Positions 8,188 through 16,593 of a DNA stretch of 64,000 nucleotides are shown one piece after another; within the stretch, counting starts at the first letter, position 1, and the number at the start of each line of letters is the position of its first letter. Made by a program: the position numbers and the translations under genes. The DNA is taken from positions 124,001 to 188,000 of the forward strand of contig JADLGW010000028.1 of assembly GCA_020849105.1 (NCBI GenBank). Direction: 5' to 3'. The stretch comes from Phycisphaerales bacterium (lineage in GTDB: Bacteria; Planctomycetota; Phycisphaerae; Phycisphaerales; UBA1924). The notes beneath the pieces are model-generated. The model did not search any database and was not told the origin of the DNA. It saw only the letters and a list, made by a program, of their open reading frames with translations.

Positions 8188-9924
8188 CTACACGATGGTC
8201 AGGAGTGTCTGGGTCATCTCGTCCACGACGCTGATGAACCGGGCCGCGCCCTGGTACTGCCGCTGGTACGTCAGCAGGTTGACGGATTCCTCGTCCACGC
8301 TGACGCCGCTGACGGACGCCCGCTGGGCGTCCAGGTTCTCGCGGACCAGCGAGGCGGCGTCGGCGCCGGTGGCGGCGGTCTGCGTCGCCACGCCGAGGCG
8401 CTGCACCTCGTCGCCCCAGTGGTCCTTGAGGGAGCGGCCGCCGAGGGCGGTCAGGGTGCGGTCCTGGAGTTGGACCATCTGCATGGCGGCGCCGTTCTCG
8501 ACGAACTGGCCGTCGCGCACCTGGCCGACGGAGAGTTGATTCGGGTTCGTGACCAGGTCCTGGCGCACACCGATGTCGGAGGCGTCCTTCCCGGTGAAGT
8601 AGGAGTTGACGCCGAGCACGGCCAGCGCGCCGGAGGTGTCGTCGCCGAAGGAGAACTCGCGGCCGGAGTCCGCGGTGACCCGAAGGCGGCCGTCGGGCGT
8701 GAAACTCGCGGAGATCCCGGCCACGCCGTCGAGCGCCGCGCGGATGTCGTCGGCCGACGTGTCGTCGTCCGTGCCCATGGCCCCCGTGCCGTCGCGGCCG
8801 TCGAGGTCCACGCGGATGTAGGTCTCCTCCTCCGCGCCGGTGCCGGCGTTCTTCACGCGGACGACGAAACCGCCGTTGGCGGCCGCGAACGGCAGGCCGG
8901 ACACCGTCTCGTTGTCCGGGTCGTTGAGCGCGAGCGAGCGGTCGCCCGGGCTGAGGCCCAGTGACGCGGTGGTCGAGCGCAGCGCCGGCTGGTTGCTCCC
9001 CGTGCTGTGGATGCGGTTGACCTGGAAGATCAGTTGGGACGCGAGCGTGTTGATCGTGTCGATCGTGCCGTTCACCGCTGCGCCGCGCGACGCCAGGAGC
9101 CCGCCCAGCCGCCCGGACGTCACGCTCAGTTCGCGCTGGTCCTGGGCGACCGCGATCTTGACGCTGACCGCGCCGCCGCGGGTCTCGCGGCGGACCATCA
9201 GCCCGCGCGACTTCCCGCCCAGCACGACGGGGGTCGAACCGACGAGCACGTCGATGCTGCCGCTGGCCTGCTCAACGACCGAGACGTCCAGGTATCCGCT
9301 GAGTTCGGTGATGAGCGAGTCGCGCTGGTCGCGCAGGTCGCTGGCCACGCCGCCGCTGGTCTCGGCCTCCGCGATCGACCCGTTGAGCCGGGCGACTTCC
9401 GTCAGGATCGCATCGGCCCGGGTGACCTGCGCGGTGATCTGGTCGTCTACCTGGTCGCGCTGGGCGACAAGATCGCCCCGGAGGCGCTGCAGGAACTGGG
9501 CCAGTTGCTGGCCCTGCTGGACAACCGCGGCCGAGGACTTCGTGAGGTTCGCCCGTTCCGACCATGTGTTGAAGAACGACGACAGGGCGGACGACAGGTC
9601 GCTGTCCGAGAGTTCATTGAGCGCCGACTCGACCTGGGCCAGGATGTCGTGCGTCTGGCCCGCGGCCGCCTCGTTCGAGACGCCGACCCAGAGGCGCGAT
9701 TGCAGCGCCGAATCCACCTGGCGGCGCACGTCGCTGACGCGCACACCCTGGCCGACGGAGAGGCCCGGCTGGCTGTGGTCGCCGCGGAGCGGCGTCAGGT
9801 ACGCCAGTTGCCGCGAATACCCCGGCGTCGCGGCGTTGGCCAGGTTGTTGCCCGCGACCTGGATCGCCAGTTGGCTGGCGGTCAGTGCGGAACTGCCGAT
9901 GTGCATCGCGCCGGTGAGGCTCAT
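8188..9924 (-). CDS. flgK: Flagellar hook-associated protein FlgK
   Basis: Hook-associated protein 1, next to the hook in the hook-filament junction. The N-terminal rod-type motif is clear (SALTASQLAIQVAGNNLANAATPGYSRQ spans about 12-39). The C-terminal SVDEESVNLLTYQRQYQGAARFI and the amphipathic end VVDEMTQTLLTIV are the standard axial-protein closing helices. Its 578 residues are close to the family norm (about 550). It has a good ribosome site (GGAG, 4 nt) and lies between the flgN-like gene and flgL, the usual order in many bacteria. It contains a central low-conservation region (about 280-430). Confidence 0.92.
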   Translation of the reverse strand: MSLTGAMHIGSSALTASQLAIQVAGNNLANAATPGYSRQLAYLTPLRGDHSQPGLSVGQGVRVSDVRRQVDSALQSRLWVGVSNEAAAGQTHDILAQVESALNELSDSDLSSALSSFFNTWSERANLTKSSAAVVQQGQQLAQFLQRLRGDLVAQRDQVDDQITAQVTRADAILTEVARLNGSIAEAETSGGVASDLRDQRDSLITELSGYLDVSVVEQASGSIDVLVGSTPVVLGGKSRGLMVRRETRGGAVSVKIAVAQDQRELSVTSGRLGGLLASRGAAVNGTIDTINTLASQLIFQVNRIHSTGSNQPALRSTTASLGLSPGDRSLALNDPDNETVSGLPFAAANGGFVVRVKNAGTGAEEETYIRVDLDGRDGTGAMGTDDDTSADDIRAALDGVAGISASFTPDGRLRVTADSGREFSFGDDTSGALAVLGVNSYFTGKDASDIGVRQDLVTNPNQLSVGQVRDGQFVENGAAMQMVQLQDRTLTALGGRSLKDHWGDEVQRLGVATQTAATGADAASLVRENLDAQRASVSGVSVDEESVNLLTYQRQYQGAARFISVVDEMTQTLLTIV

Positions 9925-9931
9925 GCGGCTC

Positions 9932-10432
9932 CTAGAGGGTCATGTCCAGGCCGCCGGCGACGGCCCGCGCGGGATCGATCCGTCCGCCGGGCCCGTACGC
10001 GCCGGTCTGCGACAGCCTGCGGGCCACCTGCTGCACCACGCCGTCCATGTGGGAGAGGAGCGAGCGGGTGGCCTGGTGAACAACGCGGTATTCCCGGCCG
10101 ACGCGGGCGATCAACTCGCGGGCCCTGGCGGTCAGTTCCCGCAGCGGGCCGGAGGATGCGGCCGGCAGCCTCTCGACCAGGGCGGAGATCGGCACGGCGC
10201 GGCCGCCGCAGAGTGCCTGCCGGCGATGGTCCAGTTCGGCGACGCGCTGCGCCAGGACCAGTTGCCGCTGGGCACATCGCTCCACGCCCGCGCCGTCCGC
10301 GCGGGCCAGGCACATGCGCTGCTCCCGCCCGACCGCGGAGAGGGCTGTGTACGCATCCACCAGTTCGGTGAGCAGGCGCTGCGCCTCGCGAGCGAGTTCG
10401 GACGCCTCAGGGGTTGAATGAGCGGGGGGCAA
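9932..10432 (-). CDS. flgN: FlgN-like flagellar export chaperone
   Basis: A predicted all-helical protein of 166 residues directly upstream of flgK. It has heptad-like Leu/Arg patterns at about 10-45 and 55-80, and a helix ELTARARELIARVGREYRVVHQATRSLL at about 98-125, which fits the FlgN superfamily of cytosolic chaperones for FlgK and FlgL. Sequence identity to classical FlgN is low, so position counts for much of the call. The best start is TTG inside the end of the preceding gene (26-nt overlap); no ATG or GTG gives a full-length product. Confidence 0.7.
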   Translation of the reverse strand: MPPAHSTPEASELAREAQRLLTELVDAYTALSAVGREQRMCLARADGAGVERCAQRQLVLAQRVAELDHRRQALCGGRAVPISALVERLPAASSGPLRELTARARELIARVGREYRVVHQATRSLLSHMDGVVQQVARRLSQTGAYGPGGRIDPARAVAGGLDMTL

Positions 10433-10859
10433 AGTCGTTCACTCCTGGTGCGGCCTCGGGTCGGAGGGGGGACGCGGCGAGCGCGGCCTGGGCCCGGTCC
10501 ATCCCCGAGCGGATGAGCAGGTCCTGTGCCAGGCGGTCCACCAGCGGGAAGTGCGCGGCCCTGGTGACCTGCTGCGCAAGATCGGCGTCGGCCAGTGCGC
10601 CGAACTGGCGCTCCGCCTGGGTCGGCCCGAAGGGCGGGGCGGCATGGTTGGTCTCCCGCAGCTGCTTGAGGAGCGGCTGGATGAACGTCACGGCCACCAG
10701 TTGCTCCGCGGTTGCGCGCGCCCGCTGCTCCGGCGTCTGCCGCGCGGCCCCGCCCCCGGCGAGTTCTCTTCCCAGAACCCCGGCGAACGACCGCTGCCGA
10801 GCGACAAGGCCGTATTCAGGCTGGCCGCGCTTCGGCGGGGGGGCAGGGGTTGCGGCCAT
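10407..10859 (-). CDS. FlgJ-like rod-binding protein
   Basis: A protein of about 150 residues resembling the rod-binding domain found at the N-terminus of FlgJ: ATAEQLVAVTFIQPLLKQLRE, a Pro/Gly loop, then FGALADADLAQQVTRAAHFPLVDRLAQDLL, where family members carry a similar LxDxxLA...LA motif. There is no C-terminal muramidase domain, as in many non-enterobacterial FlgJ proteins. It would cap or scaffold the rod in the periplasm. The ATG used here lies 18 nt inside a possible GTG start at 10877, which would leave only 2 nt after flgI. The first 45 residues are Pro/Gly/Ala rich and unstructured. Confidence 0.68.
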   Translation of the reverse strand: MAATPAPPPKRGQPEYGLVARQRSFAGVLGRELAGGGAARQTPEQRARATAEQLVAVTFIQPLLKQLRETNHAAPPFGPTQAERQFGALADADLAQQVTRAAHFPLVDRLAQDLLIRSGMDRAQAALAASPLRPEAAPGVNDFAPRSFNP

Positions 10860-10879
10860 GGTGTGAACGGGCTGCACGG

Positions 10880-11977
10880 CTACTCGTCCATGACAAGGCG
10901 GGCCTGGAGTTGCCCGGCGCGGTGGAGCATCTGGAGGATCGTGATCTGGTCGGCGGCGGGAAGGTTCAGTTGCTTGAACGCCGCGAGGAGGTCGGTCAGC
11001 CGGGCATTCTCCGCCGGTGAGACATCGGTGCCGGACCGGGCCCAGCGGGACGTCTCGATGAGCGGGTTGGCGGGTGTCGCGACCGGCGGCGGGATCGTGG
11101 TGGTGATGGTCAGGTCCTTGTGGGTGATCGCCACCGGGCTGATCTCGACGTCCCCCGTCACGACAATGGCGCCGCTCTGGGAGTTGATGACCACCTGGGC
11201 CGGCAGTTTGAGCAGCGCCGGGTCGATGCTCACGGACAGCACGTCCGCGATGAACGCCGCCCGGTTGGCCCGCTCCGCCGGCGGAACGTCGATGCGGATC
11301 GTGCGGTCATCCACGACGGTCGCGATGGGCGGGAGCGAAGCGATGTCCGGCCCCGTGCGCCCGTAGATCTCCCCCGTGATGGTGCCGGAGATCGCCGAGG
11401 CGGCCGCGTACCCCGCAAAGGGCGGGCGGAGGATCAGGTTGAACGTGTCGCCCACGCCGGCGCTTGTGTTGACCGCCTTCATCACGCGGGCCCCGCCGCG
11501 GACGCGCGCGACGGTCGGCGTTTCCGGGTCGTCGATGGTGAGTTGGCCCTCCGCGATGGCATACACGGCGCCGCCGGCCACGGGGGCCCGGAGGGGCACG
11601 AGGAACAGGGTGCCGCCCTTGAGGCTCTTGGCGTTGAGTTGGGCCGAGACGGTCACGTCGAACGTGTCGTTCGGCCGGGCACCGGATTCGGGGATCACGC
11701 ACCGGACGTTGACAATCGCCGCGGTCTTGGCGTTCTTGAGTTCATCCAGGTCGGCGACCGGGACGCCCGCGTTGCGGAGAACCTCCGCCAACGGCCGCGC
11801 CAGGGCCAGGTCCTTGCCGCTGTCACCGGTGCCGGGCAACCCCAGGACCAGCCCGACCCCCCACAGCACGGACTCGCCCTGGCTCTCGATCCGGGCCAGT
11901 TCCGCGACGGTCGTCCCGCCCGCGAGGGCCGCACGGGCGCACAGCAGCGACAGCAGCAGCGGAAAGAACCTGTGCAT
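10880..11977 (-). CDS. flgI: Flagellar P-ring protein FlgI
   Basis: Periplasmic protein that forms the P ring around the rod, which implies a peptidoglycan layer. The start chosen gives a clear Sec signal peptide (basic His-Arg, a Leu-rich core and an ALA cleavage site near residue 19). The mature part contains the FlgI signatures ESVLWGVGLVLGLPGTGDSGKD, then TAAIVNVRC and DTFDVTVSAQ-like segments, and the late motif GAIVVTGDVEISPVAITHKDLTI. The product is about 365 residues, as in the family. An in-frame upstream extension would put 19 residues before the signal peptide and is disfavoured. It is the first gene of the minus-strand flagellar run and is divergent from the CPBP gene (55-bp gap). 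Confidence 0.92.
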   Translation of the reverse strand: MHRFFPLLLSLLCARAALAGGTTVAELARIESQGESVLWGVGLVLGLPGTGDSGKDLALARPLAEVLRNAGVPVADLDELKNAKTAAIVNVRCVIPESGARPNDTFDVTVSAQLNAKSLKGGTLFLVPLRAPVAGGAVYAIAEGQLTIDDPETPTVARVRGGARVMKAVNTSAGVGDTFNLILRPPFAGYAAASAISGTITGEIYGRTGPDIASLPPIATVVDDRTIRIDVPPAERANRAAFIADVLSVSIDPALLKLPAQVVINSQSGAIVVTGDVEISPVAITHKDLTITTTIPPPVATPANPLIETSRWARSGTDVSPAENARLTDLLAAFKQLNLPAADQITILQMLHRAGQLQARLVMDE

Positions 11978-12032
11978 CGCCGGGCACGACGCGAACCGTG
12001 TGCCAGGCGCGAGGCTCCGGTATTGTGCCGCC

Positions 12033-12788
12033 ATGCCCCGCCGCCCCGCAGCCGAACCCGACGCCTACGCCGAACTGTCGCGGCGACCGCTGCATGTGCT
12101 GGCGTTCCTGCTGCCCCTGCTGGCGGCGTACGAAATCGGCTCGGTGCTGTTCCTGCGCGACCCTGGTACCGGCGCCGCCCAGACGATCAGGGCCCGGGCG
12201 CTTCTCCAAGACTTCTTCGAGGTGTTCGGCGCGGTCGGGCTCTACCTGCCGGGGGCGCTGCTGGTTGTCATCCTGGTCACATGGCATGTGATGCGCCGCG
12301 ATCCGTGGCGGGTTCGCCCGGGCGTCCTGGGCGGGATGCTGGTCGAGAGCCTGCTCTGGACCACCCCGCTGCTGGCCTTCGCGGTGTTCATGCAATCGCT
12401 CGGGAACTCCACGCCCGCGGCGGCCGCGGCCGACGGCCTGATGGCGATGCCGGCGGGCTCGCGGCTGCTGGTGTCCATCGGCGCTGGCCTGTACGAGGAA
12501 CTGCTGTTCCGGCTCATCGGCATCACCGTGCTTCACATGGTGCTGGTCGATGTCTGCCGGGTCCGCACGCTCACGGGCAGCGTGCTGGCGGTCGGGCTCT
12601 CGGCCCTGGCCTTCGCCATGTACCACGACCTGTCCTCGGAGCGGGCCGGGATCGAGTGGGGCCTGGCGGTCTTCTACTTCGGGTCCGGGGCGTACTTCGG
12701 TGGGCTGTTCCTGATGCGCGGATTCGGGGTCGTCGTGGCCGTTCATGCGCTGTACGACGCCCTGGTCCTGGTCTTCTGGCACCGTTGA
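12033..12788 (+). CDS. CPBP-family intramembrane metalloprotease
   Basis: Integral membrane protein of 251 residues in the CPBP (Abi/CAAX prenyl protease-like) family. Several hydrophobic helices are seen, roughly at 20-40, 68-88, 105-122, 145-170, 183-200, 207-225 and 230-250. The motif order is that of the family: EELLFR at 155-160, His198 in MYHD, and a final HALYD at 238-242; these supply the Glu and His residues expected to bind the catalytic metal. Known members cleave prenylated or other membrane substrates, or act in bacteriocin self-immunity. No substrate is suggested by the neighbours. It is divergent from flgI. Confidence 0.85.
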   Translation: MPRRPAAEPDAYAELSRRPLHVLAFLLPLLAAYEIGSVLFLRDPGTGAAQTIRARALLQDFFEVFGAVGLYLPGALLVVILVTWHVMRRDPWRVRPGVLGGMLVESLLWTTPLLAFAVFMQSLGNSTPAAAAADGLMAMPAGSRLLVSIGAGLYEELLFRLIGITVLHMVLVDVCRVRTLTGSVLAVGLSALAFAMYHDLSSERAGIEWGLAVFYFGSGAYFGGLFLMRGFGVVVAVHALYDALVLVFWHR

Positions 12789-12902
12789 CCCCGAGCACGT
12801 CGGGAGCCGGCGGCGCTGCCGCCGCGCTACCATACTTGCCGCGTTTGTGCGCACGCGACAGTTGGTGACGGCGGCCTTCGACCCCTGAGGAAAGGAAGCG
12901 GC

Positions 12903-13205
12903 ATGGGGCTCGAGATTGCGATCGATGACCTGTACGCAACGGGATGGAGCGGGCTCGACACCACCGGCTGCCTCTACGGTATCGATGGGCGGAGTTACCC
13001 GGGGCCTGAACGGGTGCGGCAGGAGTTTCAGGCCGCGGGCTTCGGGTTCACAACCCGGCACGTTCAACTGTTCAACTGTTATCGGGCGGAATGGCGCGAG
13101 GCCGGTGGCGGGGCGGCGGGTGCGGTGGTCGGGCACACGGAGGCGGAGGCGGCGGTCTACGCGCTGGCCCAGATGCGCCGGACTCCGGCGGCGGAACCGG
13201 CTTGA
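12903..13205 (+). CDS. Small conserved-looking hypothetical protein
   Basis: 100 residues with a strong ribosome site (GAGGAAAGGAAG) ahead of the ATG. The sequence has short acidic/aromatic segments (IDDLYATGWSGLDT, CLYGIDGRSYP) and a helix VRQEFQAAGFGF, followed by an Ala/Gly-rich helical end with AEAAVYALAQMRR. No membrane segment or signal peptide is seen. I do not recognise a family. It lies alone between the CPBP gene and tRNA-Glu. Good codon structure and the ribosome site argue that it is real. Confidence 0.65.
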   Translation: MGLEIAIDDLYATGWSGLDTTGCLYGIDGRSYPGPERVRQEFQAAGFGFTTRHVQLFNCYRAEWREAGGGAAGAVVGHTEAEAAVYALAQMRRTPAAEPA

Positions 13206-13254
13206 CAGTGCGGCGGCCGCTCCTACCGTTGGCGGCCTCGGTTTGTTTTCGGAC

Positions 13255-13329
13255 GGCCCCATCGTCTAGCCTGGTCTAGGACACCAGGTTCTCATCCTGG
13301 GAACAGGGGTTCGAATCCCCTTGGGGTCA
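13255..13329 (+). tRNA. tRNA-Glu, anticodon CTC
   Basis: Complete cloverleaf: acceptor GGCCCCA pairs with TGGGGTC (one G-U pair), followed by discriminator A. The anticodon stem is ccagg/cctgg (13284-13288 and 13296-13300) with loop TTCTCAT and anticodon CTC at 13291-13293, reading GAG. The T arm is aacaggggttcgaatcccct-like. CCA is not encoded. The preference for GAG codons fits the high GC content. Confidence 0.95.
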
Positions 13330-13387
13330 TTTCCCTTCCTCGACTTGCACCCGGCGAACGCCGATCCATGGCGTCAGCGAGGTGCCC

Positions 13388-13717
13388 ATGCCTAGAGGCG
13401 AGAACCAGCCCAAGGCCGGTCCGATCACAAGCGAGTACGCCTCGGACCCGGACATGTCCGAACTCGTGGACCTGTTCGTCACCGAGTTGCCGGCACGCCT
13501 GGCCGCGATCAGGTCCGCCCACGACGCCGGCAACGGGGGGGCGTTCGCGCGCCTGGTCCACCAGTTGAAGAGCGCCGGATCAGGCTATGGGTTCCCGGGC
13601 ATCGCGGAGCGGGCCGCGGCGGTGGAGGATGGGCTTCGGTCGGGGGGGCTGGCCTCGGTGCAGCGCCAGGTGTCTGAACTGCTGGAGTTGTGCGCCCGGG
13701 CATCGACCGGGCGGTAG
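13388..13717 (+). CDS. Hpt domain protein (histidine phosphotransfer)
   Basis: 109 residues forming a single four-helix Hpt domain. The phospho-accepting His58 lies in LVHQLKSAGSGYGF, which matches the H-x-L-K-G/S-A/S-x-x-x-G motif of the family. Such proteins pass phosphate between receiver domains in multistep phosphorelays. The next gene, 45 nt downstream, begins with a receiver domain, so the pair may act together. A GTG two codons upstream is an alternative start; the ATG has GAGG just before it. Confidence 0.85.
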   Translation: MPRGENQPKAGPITSEYASDPDMSELVDLFVTELPARLAAIRSAHDAGNGGAFARLVHQLKSAGSGYGFPGIAERAAAVEDGLRSGGLASVQRQVSELLELCARASTGR

Positions 13718-13762
13718 CAAGCACCGCTGGACCAGGGGGCGCGGCCGGGCCGCGCGGAGTGG

Positions 13763-14716
13763 ATGAACGCGACGACCCTTCACCCGTTTGAGGACTCGCA
13801 GCCCACGGTGCTGCTGATTGACGACTCGGTGGACGTCCACCGACTTCTGAAGGCCCGCCTTCGCTACGAGGACCTGAAACTCGCCGGGGCGTCCAACGGG
13901 AAGGAGGGGCTGGAGCAGGCGCGGACGGCGAGCCCGGCGATTGTCCTCCTGGACCTGGACATGCCGGACATGGACGGGTTCGAGGTGCTGCGACGGCTCA
14001 AGGACGACCCCGCGACGCTGGATATTCCGGTGATCGTGCTGTCGGGCCTGCAGAGCGCGCAGGACAAGGTGACGGCGTTCGACCTCGGGGCCGTGGACTA
14101 CATCACCAAACCCTTCAACCTGACGGAACTGCGGGTGCGGGTGCGCTCGGCGCTGCGCCTGCACCGGCTGGTGCAGATGCTGGCGCAGCGGGCGCAGATC
14201 GACGGGCTGACGGGGCTGTGGAACCGGGCGCACTTCAACAAGCGATGGACCGACGAGGTCTCGGCGTGCACACGCCACCACCGCCCTCTCTCCCTGGCCC
14301 TGATCGACCTGGACCACTTCAAGACCATCAACGACACATACGGCCACCCGGCGGGCGACGCCGTGCTCCAGGGCCTCTCCCGCGTGCTCCAGCGGGAATG
14401 CCGGCAGGAGGACGTGGGGTGCCGCTACGGCGGCGAGGAGTTCACGCTCATCATGCCGGACACCACGCCCACCGACGCCGCGGGTGTCTGCGAGCGCATC
14501 CTGGCGGCCCTGGCCTCGATCTCCTGGCCGCGGCACCCGGAGCGCGCGGTGACCGCCTCCATCGGCCTTGCGGGCCCGGACGTCACGGCCGACCTCAGCG
14601 CGGACCAATGGCTTGACGAGGCCGATCGTGCGCTGTACGCCGCGAAGCAGTCCGGGCGTAACCGAGTGGTGACCCGCCTGATCGGTCAGGTGACACCGAT
14701 GGCGAAGGCGGGCTGA
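13763..14716 (+). CDS. Response regulator with GGDEF domain (diguanylate cyclase)
   Basis: 317 residues. The receiver domain (about 14-130) has acidic Asp20/Asp21, phospho-acceptor Asp64 in VLLDLDMPDMDG, Ser94 and Lys116 in TKP. The GGDEF domain (about 145-310) has DGLTGLWNR, DLDHFKTINDTYGHPAGD and the active-site sequence RYGGEEF (223-227), with all expected residues. An inhibitory c-di-GMP site, RxxD, is present at 214-217, five residues before GGEEF. The protein should make c-di-GMP when phosphorylated and be product-inhibited. The upstream Hpt protein is a possible phosphate donor, and a PilZ protein at 21.2 kb is a possible local effector. Confidence 0.93.
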   Translation: MNATTLHPFEDSQPTVLLIDDSVDVHRLLKARLRYEDLKLAGASNGKEGLEQARTASPAIVLLDLDMPDMDGFEVLRRLKDDPATLDIPVIVLSGLQSAQDKVTAFDLGAVDYITKPFNLTELRVRVRSALRLHRLVQMLAQRAQIDGLTGLWNRAHFNKRWTDEVSACTRHHRPLSLALIDLDHFKTINDTYGHPAGDAVLQGLSRVLQRECRQEDVGCRYGGEEFTLIMPDTTPTDAAGVCERILAALASISWPRHPERAVTASIGLAGPDVTADLSADQWLDEADRALYAAKQSGRNRVVTRLIGQVTPMAKAG

Positions 14717-14767
14717 GGGTACCCCGCGACTCCGTCGCGGATTCCGCCACGGAGTGGCGGGCTACCC
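14717..14767. repeat. Palindromic repeat, full dyad (CCGCCACGGAG family)
   Basis: An imperfect dyad of about 51 bp: gggtaccccgcgactccg on the left against ccgccacggagtggcgggctaccc (split as two hairpin halves) on the right, with only a few mismatches between arms. It begins directly after the stop codon of the GGDEF gene. The right half of 24 bases recurs exactly at 32771-32794. It may also act as a transcription stop. Confidence 0.65.
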
Positions 14768-14837
14768 GAAGATGAAAAGTTGTCGCGTCCTCTCCCGCCC
14801 CGCCGATACCACCCGGCCGCGGCTACGCTGTCGATCC

Positions 14838-15224
14838 ATGGCCAAGCAGCAGGAGAACGCCCCGATGGTTGCGACCCGCGACGCGCTGCCCTCCACGCGG
14901 AACTCGGTGACGCACAAGTTCGCGGTGTCGCGGAACGAGGGCTACCTGACCATCGGGCTGTACGCGGACGGGCGGCCGGGCGAGATCTTCATCAAGATGG
15001 CGAAGGAAGGCTCGACGATGTCGGGCATGTGCCAGGCGTTCTGCCGGGCGTTCAGCATCGCGCTGCAGTACGGGCTGACGGTGGAGGACGCGGTGGTGCG
15101 GTTCAAGGGGATGCGGTTCGAGCCCATGGGCCCGACGAGCAACCCGGAGATCCCCGAAGCCTCGTCCATCGTGGATTATGTCGCCCGCTACCTGGAACTG
15201 CACTACGGCTCGCGGCGATGGTAG
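14838..15224 (+). CDS. Free-standing TSCPD-like domain related to class II ribonucleotide reductase
   Basis: 128 residues. From about residue 25 the sequence matches a conserved C-terminal region of adenosylcobalamin-dependent ribonucleotide reductases (NrdJ): GYLTIGLYADGRPGEIFIKM, AKEGSTMSGMCQAF, LQYGLTVEDAVVRFKGMRFEP, GPTSNPEIP and SSIVDYVARYLELHY. Here it is a separate protein, without the catalytic barrel or the zinc-binding Cys motif. It may be a split reductase subunit, a regulator, or a repurposed nucleotide- or DNA-related domain; none is shown. It stands alone after a palindromic repeat, with start MAKQQEN chosen because the longer frame runs into the repeat. Confidence 0.75.
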   Translation: MAKQQENAPMVATRDALPSTRNSVTHKFAVSRNEGYLTIGLYADGRPGEIFIKMAKEGSTMSGMCQAFCRAFSIALQYGLTVEDAVVRFKGMRFEPMGPTSNPEIPEASSIVDYVARYLELHYGSRRW

Positions 15225-15288
15225 ACGGGCCCGTGCAGAACAAGCCCTGAGCAAGGCCGGGCGGCGCGGCACGCCATACGCTCCGGCG

Positions 15289-16530
15289 ATGTCCCCGCCC
15301 CGTTTCGAGGACCACGAGCGTCAGGTTCACACGATCCTGGGCGCCGCCCTTGCCGCGTGCGAACCGGGGCGGTGCGTGCGCGACTCGGTGGCGCGCGACC
15401 CCGTGATGGTCCCCAACCCGGCGGTCATCGCGGTCGGCAAGGCGGCGCCGGCGATGTACCGGGGGTTTGTGGAGGCGTGCGGAGAACCCACGGCGCGGTT
15501 CATGCTGACCGTGGAGCAGCCCGGTGTCCCGGGATGGGCACGCACCGGTGACCATCCGACGCCCACGCCGCGAAACGTCGGGCACGCCGACGCGCTCGCG
15601 GGGTTCATGGGCGACCCCGCACACCGCTCGTTCCTTGTGCTGCTCTCGGGCGGCGCGTCGGCTCTGTTGTGCAGCCCGGGCCCCGGGATCAGCGTGGGGG
15701 CGCTGGCGGACCTGTCCCGCCGGCTGATGCTCGCGGGGGCGGACATCCGCGAACTCAACACCGTCCGCACGCACGTCGAGACGCTCAAGGGCGGCGGGGC
15801 GGCCCTGCTGGCGGGCACCCGGCCCGTCGAACTGCTGGTGATGAGCGATGTCATCGGTGATGACCCGGAGGTCATCGGCTCCGGGCCCTGGTCCAGTTGC
15901 AGCAGCCGGCCCGCCGACGCGCTGGCGGTGCTTGCGTGTCGCGGCATCAACGCGACTCCCGAAGTTCTGCGTGTGCTTCAAGACACGGAGTTCGACGAGC
16001 GCCACCGATTGAGGGAAAAGGCGCGAGTCCCCGGACGCATCGTCGGGCGGAATGCGACCGCGGTCCTGGCGGCGCAGGAATCGGCTCGCGGACTTGGATT
16101 CCGGTCCGGCGTCGGGCTTGACCTGGATGGCGGGGCGGCGTCGCTCGGGGCAACGGTCGTGCGCGGGGCGCTCGACCGCGGGCCCGGCTGCTGGGTCAGC
16201 GGCGGGGAGAGCACGGTCAGCGTCGGCGGCGGCACCGGCAGGGGCGGGCGGAACCAGGAACTGGCGCTGGCGGCCGCGATCGAGATCGATGGGCGGGAGG
16301 GCATCGCCGTCGCGACCTTCGCCACCGACGGCATCGACGGGCCGACGGATGCCGCCGGCGCGATCGTCACCGGCGGCACCTGCGAAAGGGCCCGGCGCAT
16401 GGGCCTTGATCCGGCCGCGTTCCTGGCCCGGCACGACAGTTACGCGTTCTTCACCCGGGTCGGCGGGCACCTGCGGCCCGGGCCCACGGGCACGAATGTC
16501 TGCGACCTGGCCGTGGTTCTGCTATATTGA
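15289..16530 (+). CDS. Glycerate 2-kinase (GckA/MOFRL family)
   Basis: 413 residues. The DUF4147 N-terminal part has VIAVGKAAPAMYRGF at about 45-59, GDHPTPTP, the Gly/Ser loop LVLLSGGASALL and a KGGGAA segment; the C-terminal MOFRL domain has CWVSGGESTVSV followed by GRGGRNQELALA and ATDGIDGPTDAAGAIV. The family phosphorylates D-glycerate to 2-phosphoglycerate with ATP and feeds lower glycolysis. Size and domain order are as expected. The stop codon lies next to the palindrome in front of pilT. Its upstream neighbour (TSCPD) is not obviously related in function. Confidence 0.87.
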   Translation: MSPPRFEDHERQVHTILGAALAACEPGRCVRDSVARDPVMVPNPAVIAVGKAAPAMYRGFVEACGEPTARFMLTVEQPGVPGWARTGDHPTPTPRNVGHADALAGFMGDPAHRSFLVLLSGGASALLCSPGPGISVGALADLSRRLMLAGADIRELNTVRTHVETLKGGGAALLAGTRPVELLVMSDVIGDDPEVIGSGPWSSCSSRPADALAVLACRGINATPEVLRVLQDTEFDERHRLREKARVPGRIVGRNATAVLAAQESARGLGFRSGVGLDLDGGAASLGATVVRGALDRGPGCWVSGGESTVSVGGGTGRGGRNQELALAAAIEIDGREGIAVATFATDGIDGPTDAAGAIVTGGTCERARRMGLDPAAFLARHDSYAFFTRVGGHLRPGPTGTNVCDLAVVLLY

Positions 16531-16550
16531 ACGCGGCCGATCGGCCGCGT
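16519..16550 (+). promoter_or_regulatory. Possible extended -10 promoter and perfect 20-bp palindrome upstream of pilT
   Basis: TGCTATATT at 16520-16528 fits an extended -10 (TGnTATAAT), although no -35 is seen. The next bases form a perfect dyad, acgcggccgatcggccgcgt, at 16531-16550, where a transcript start or operator would lie. It overlaps the end of the glycerate kinase gene. It could instead be a terminator stem, but no T tract follows. Confidence 0.4.
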
Positions 16551-16593
16551 CTGCCTCGTGATTCGGGGCGCCCCCGCCCCGGGGAGTGACACC

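Noticed and set aside
12033-12788. Phage abortive-infection protein
   Set aside because: The EELLFR and HALYD motifs are those of the general CPBP family; there are no phage-defence neighbours.
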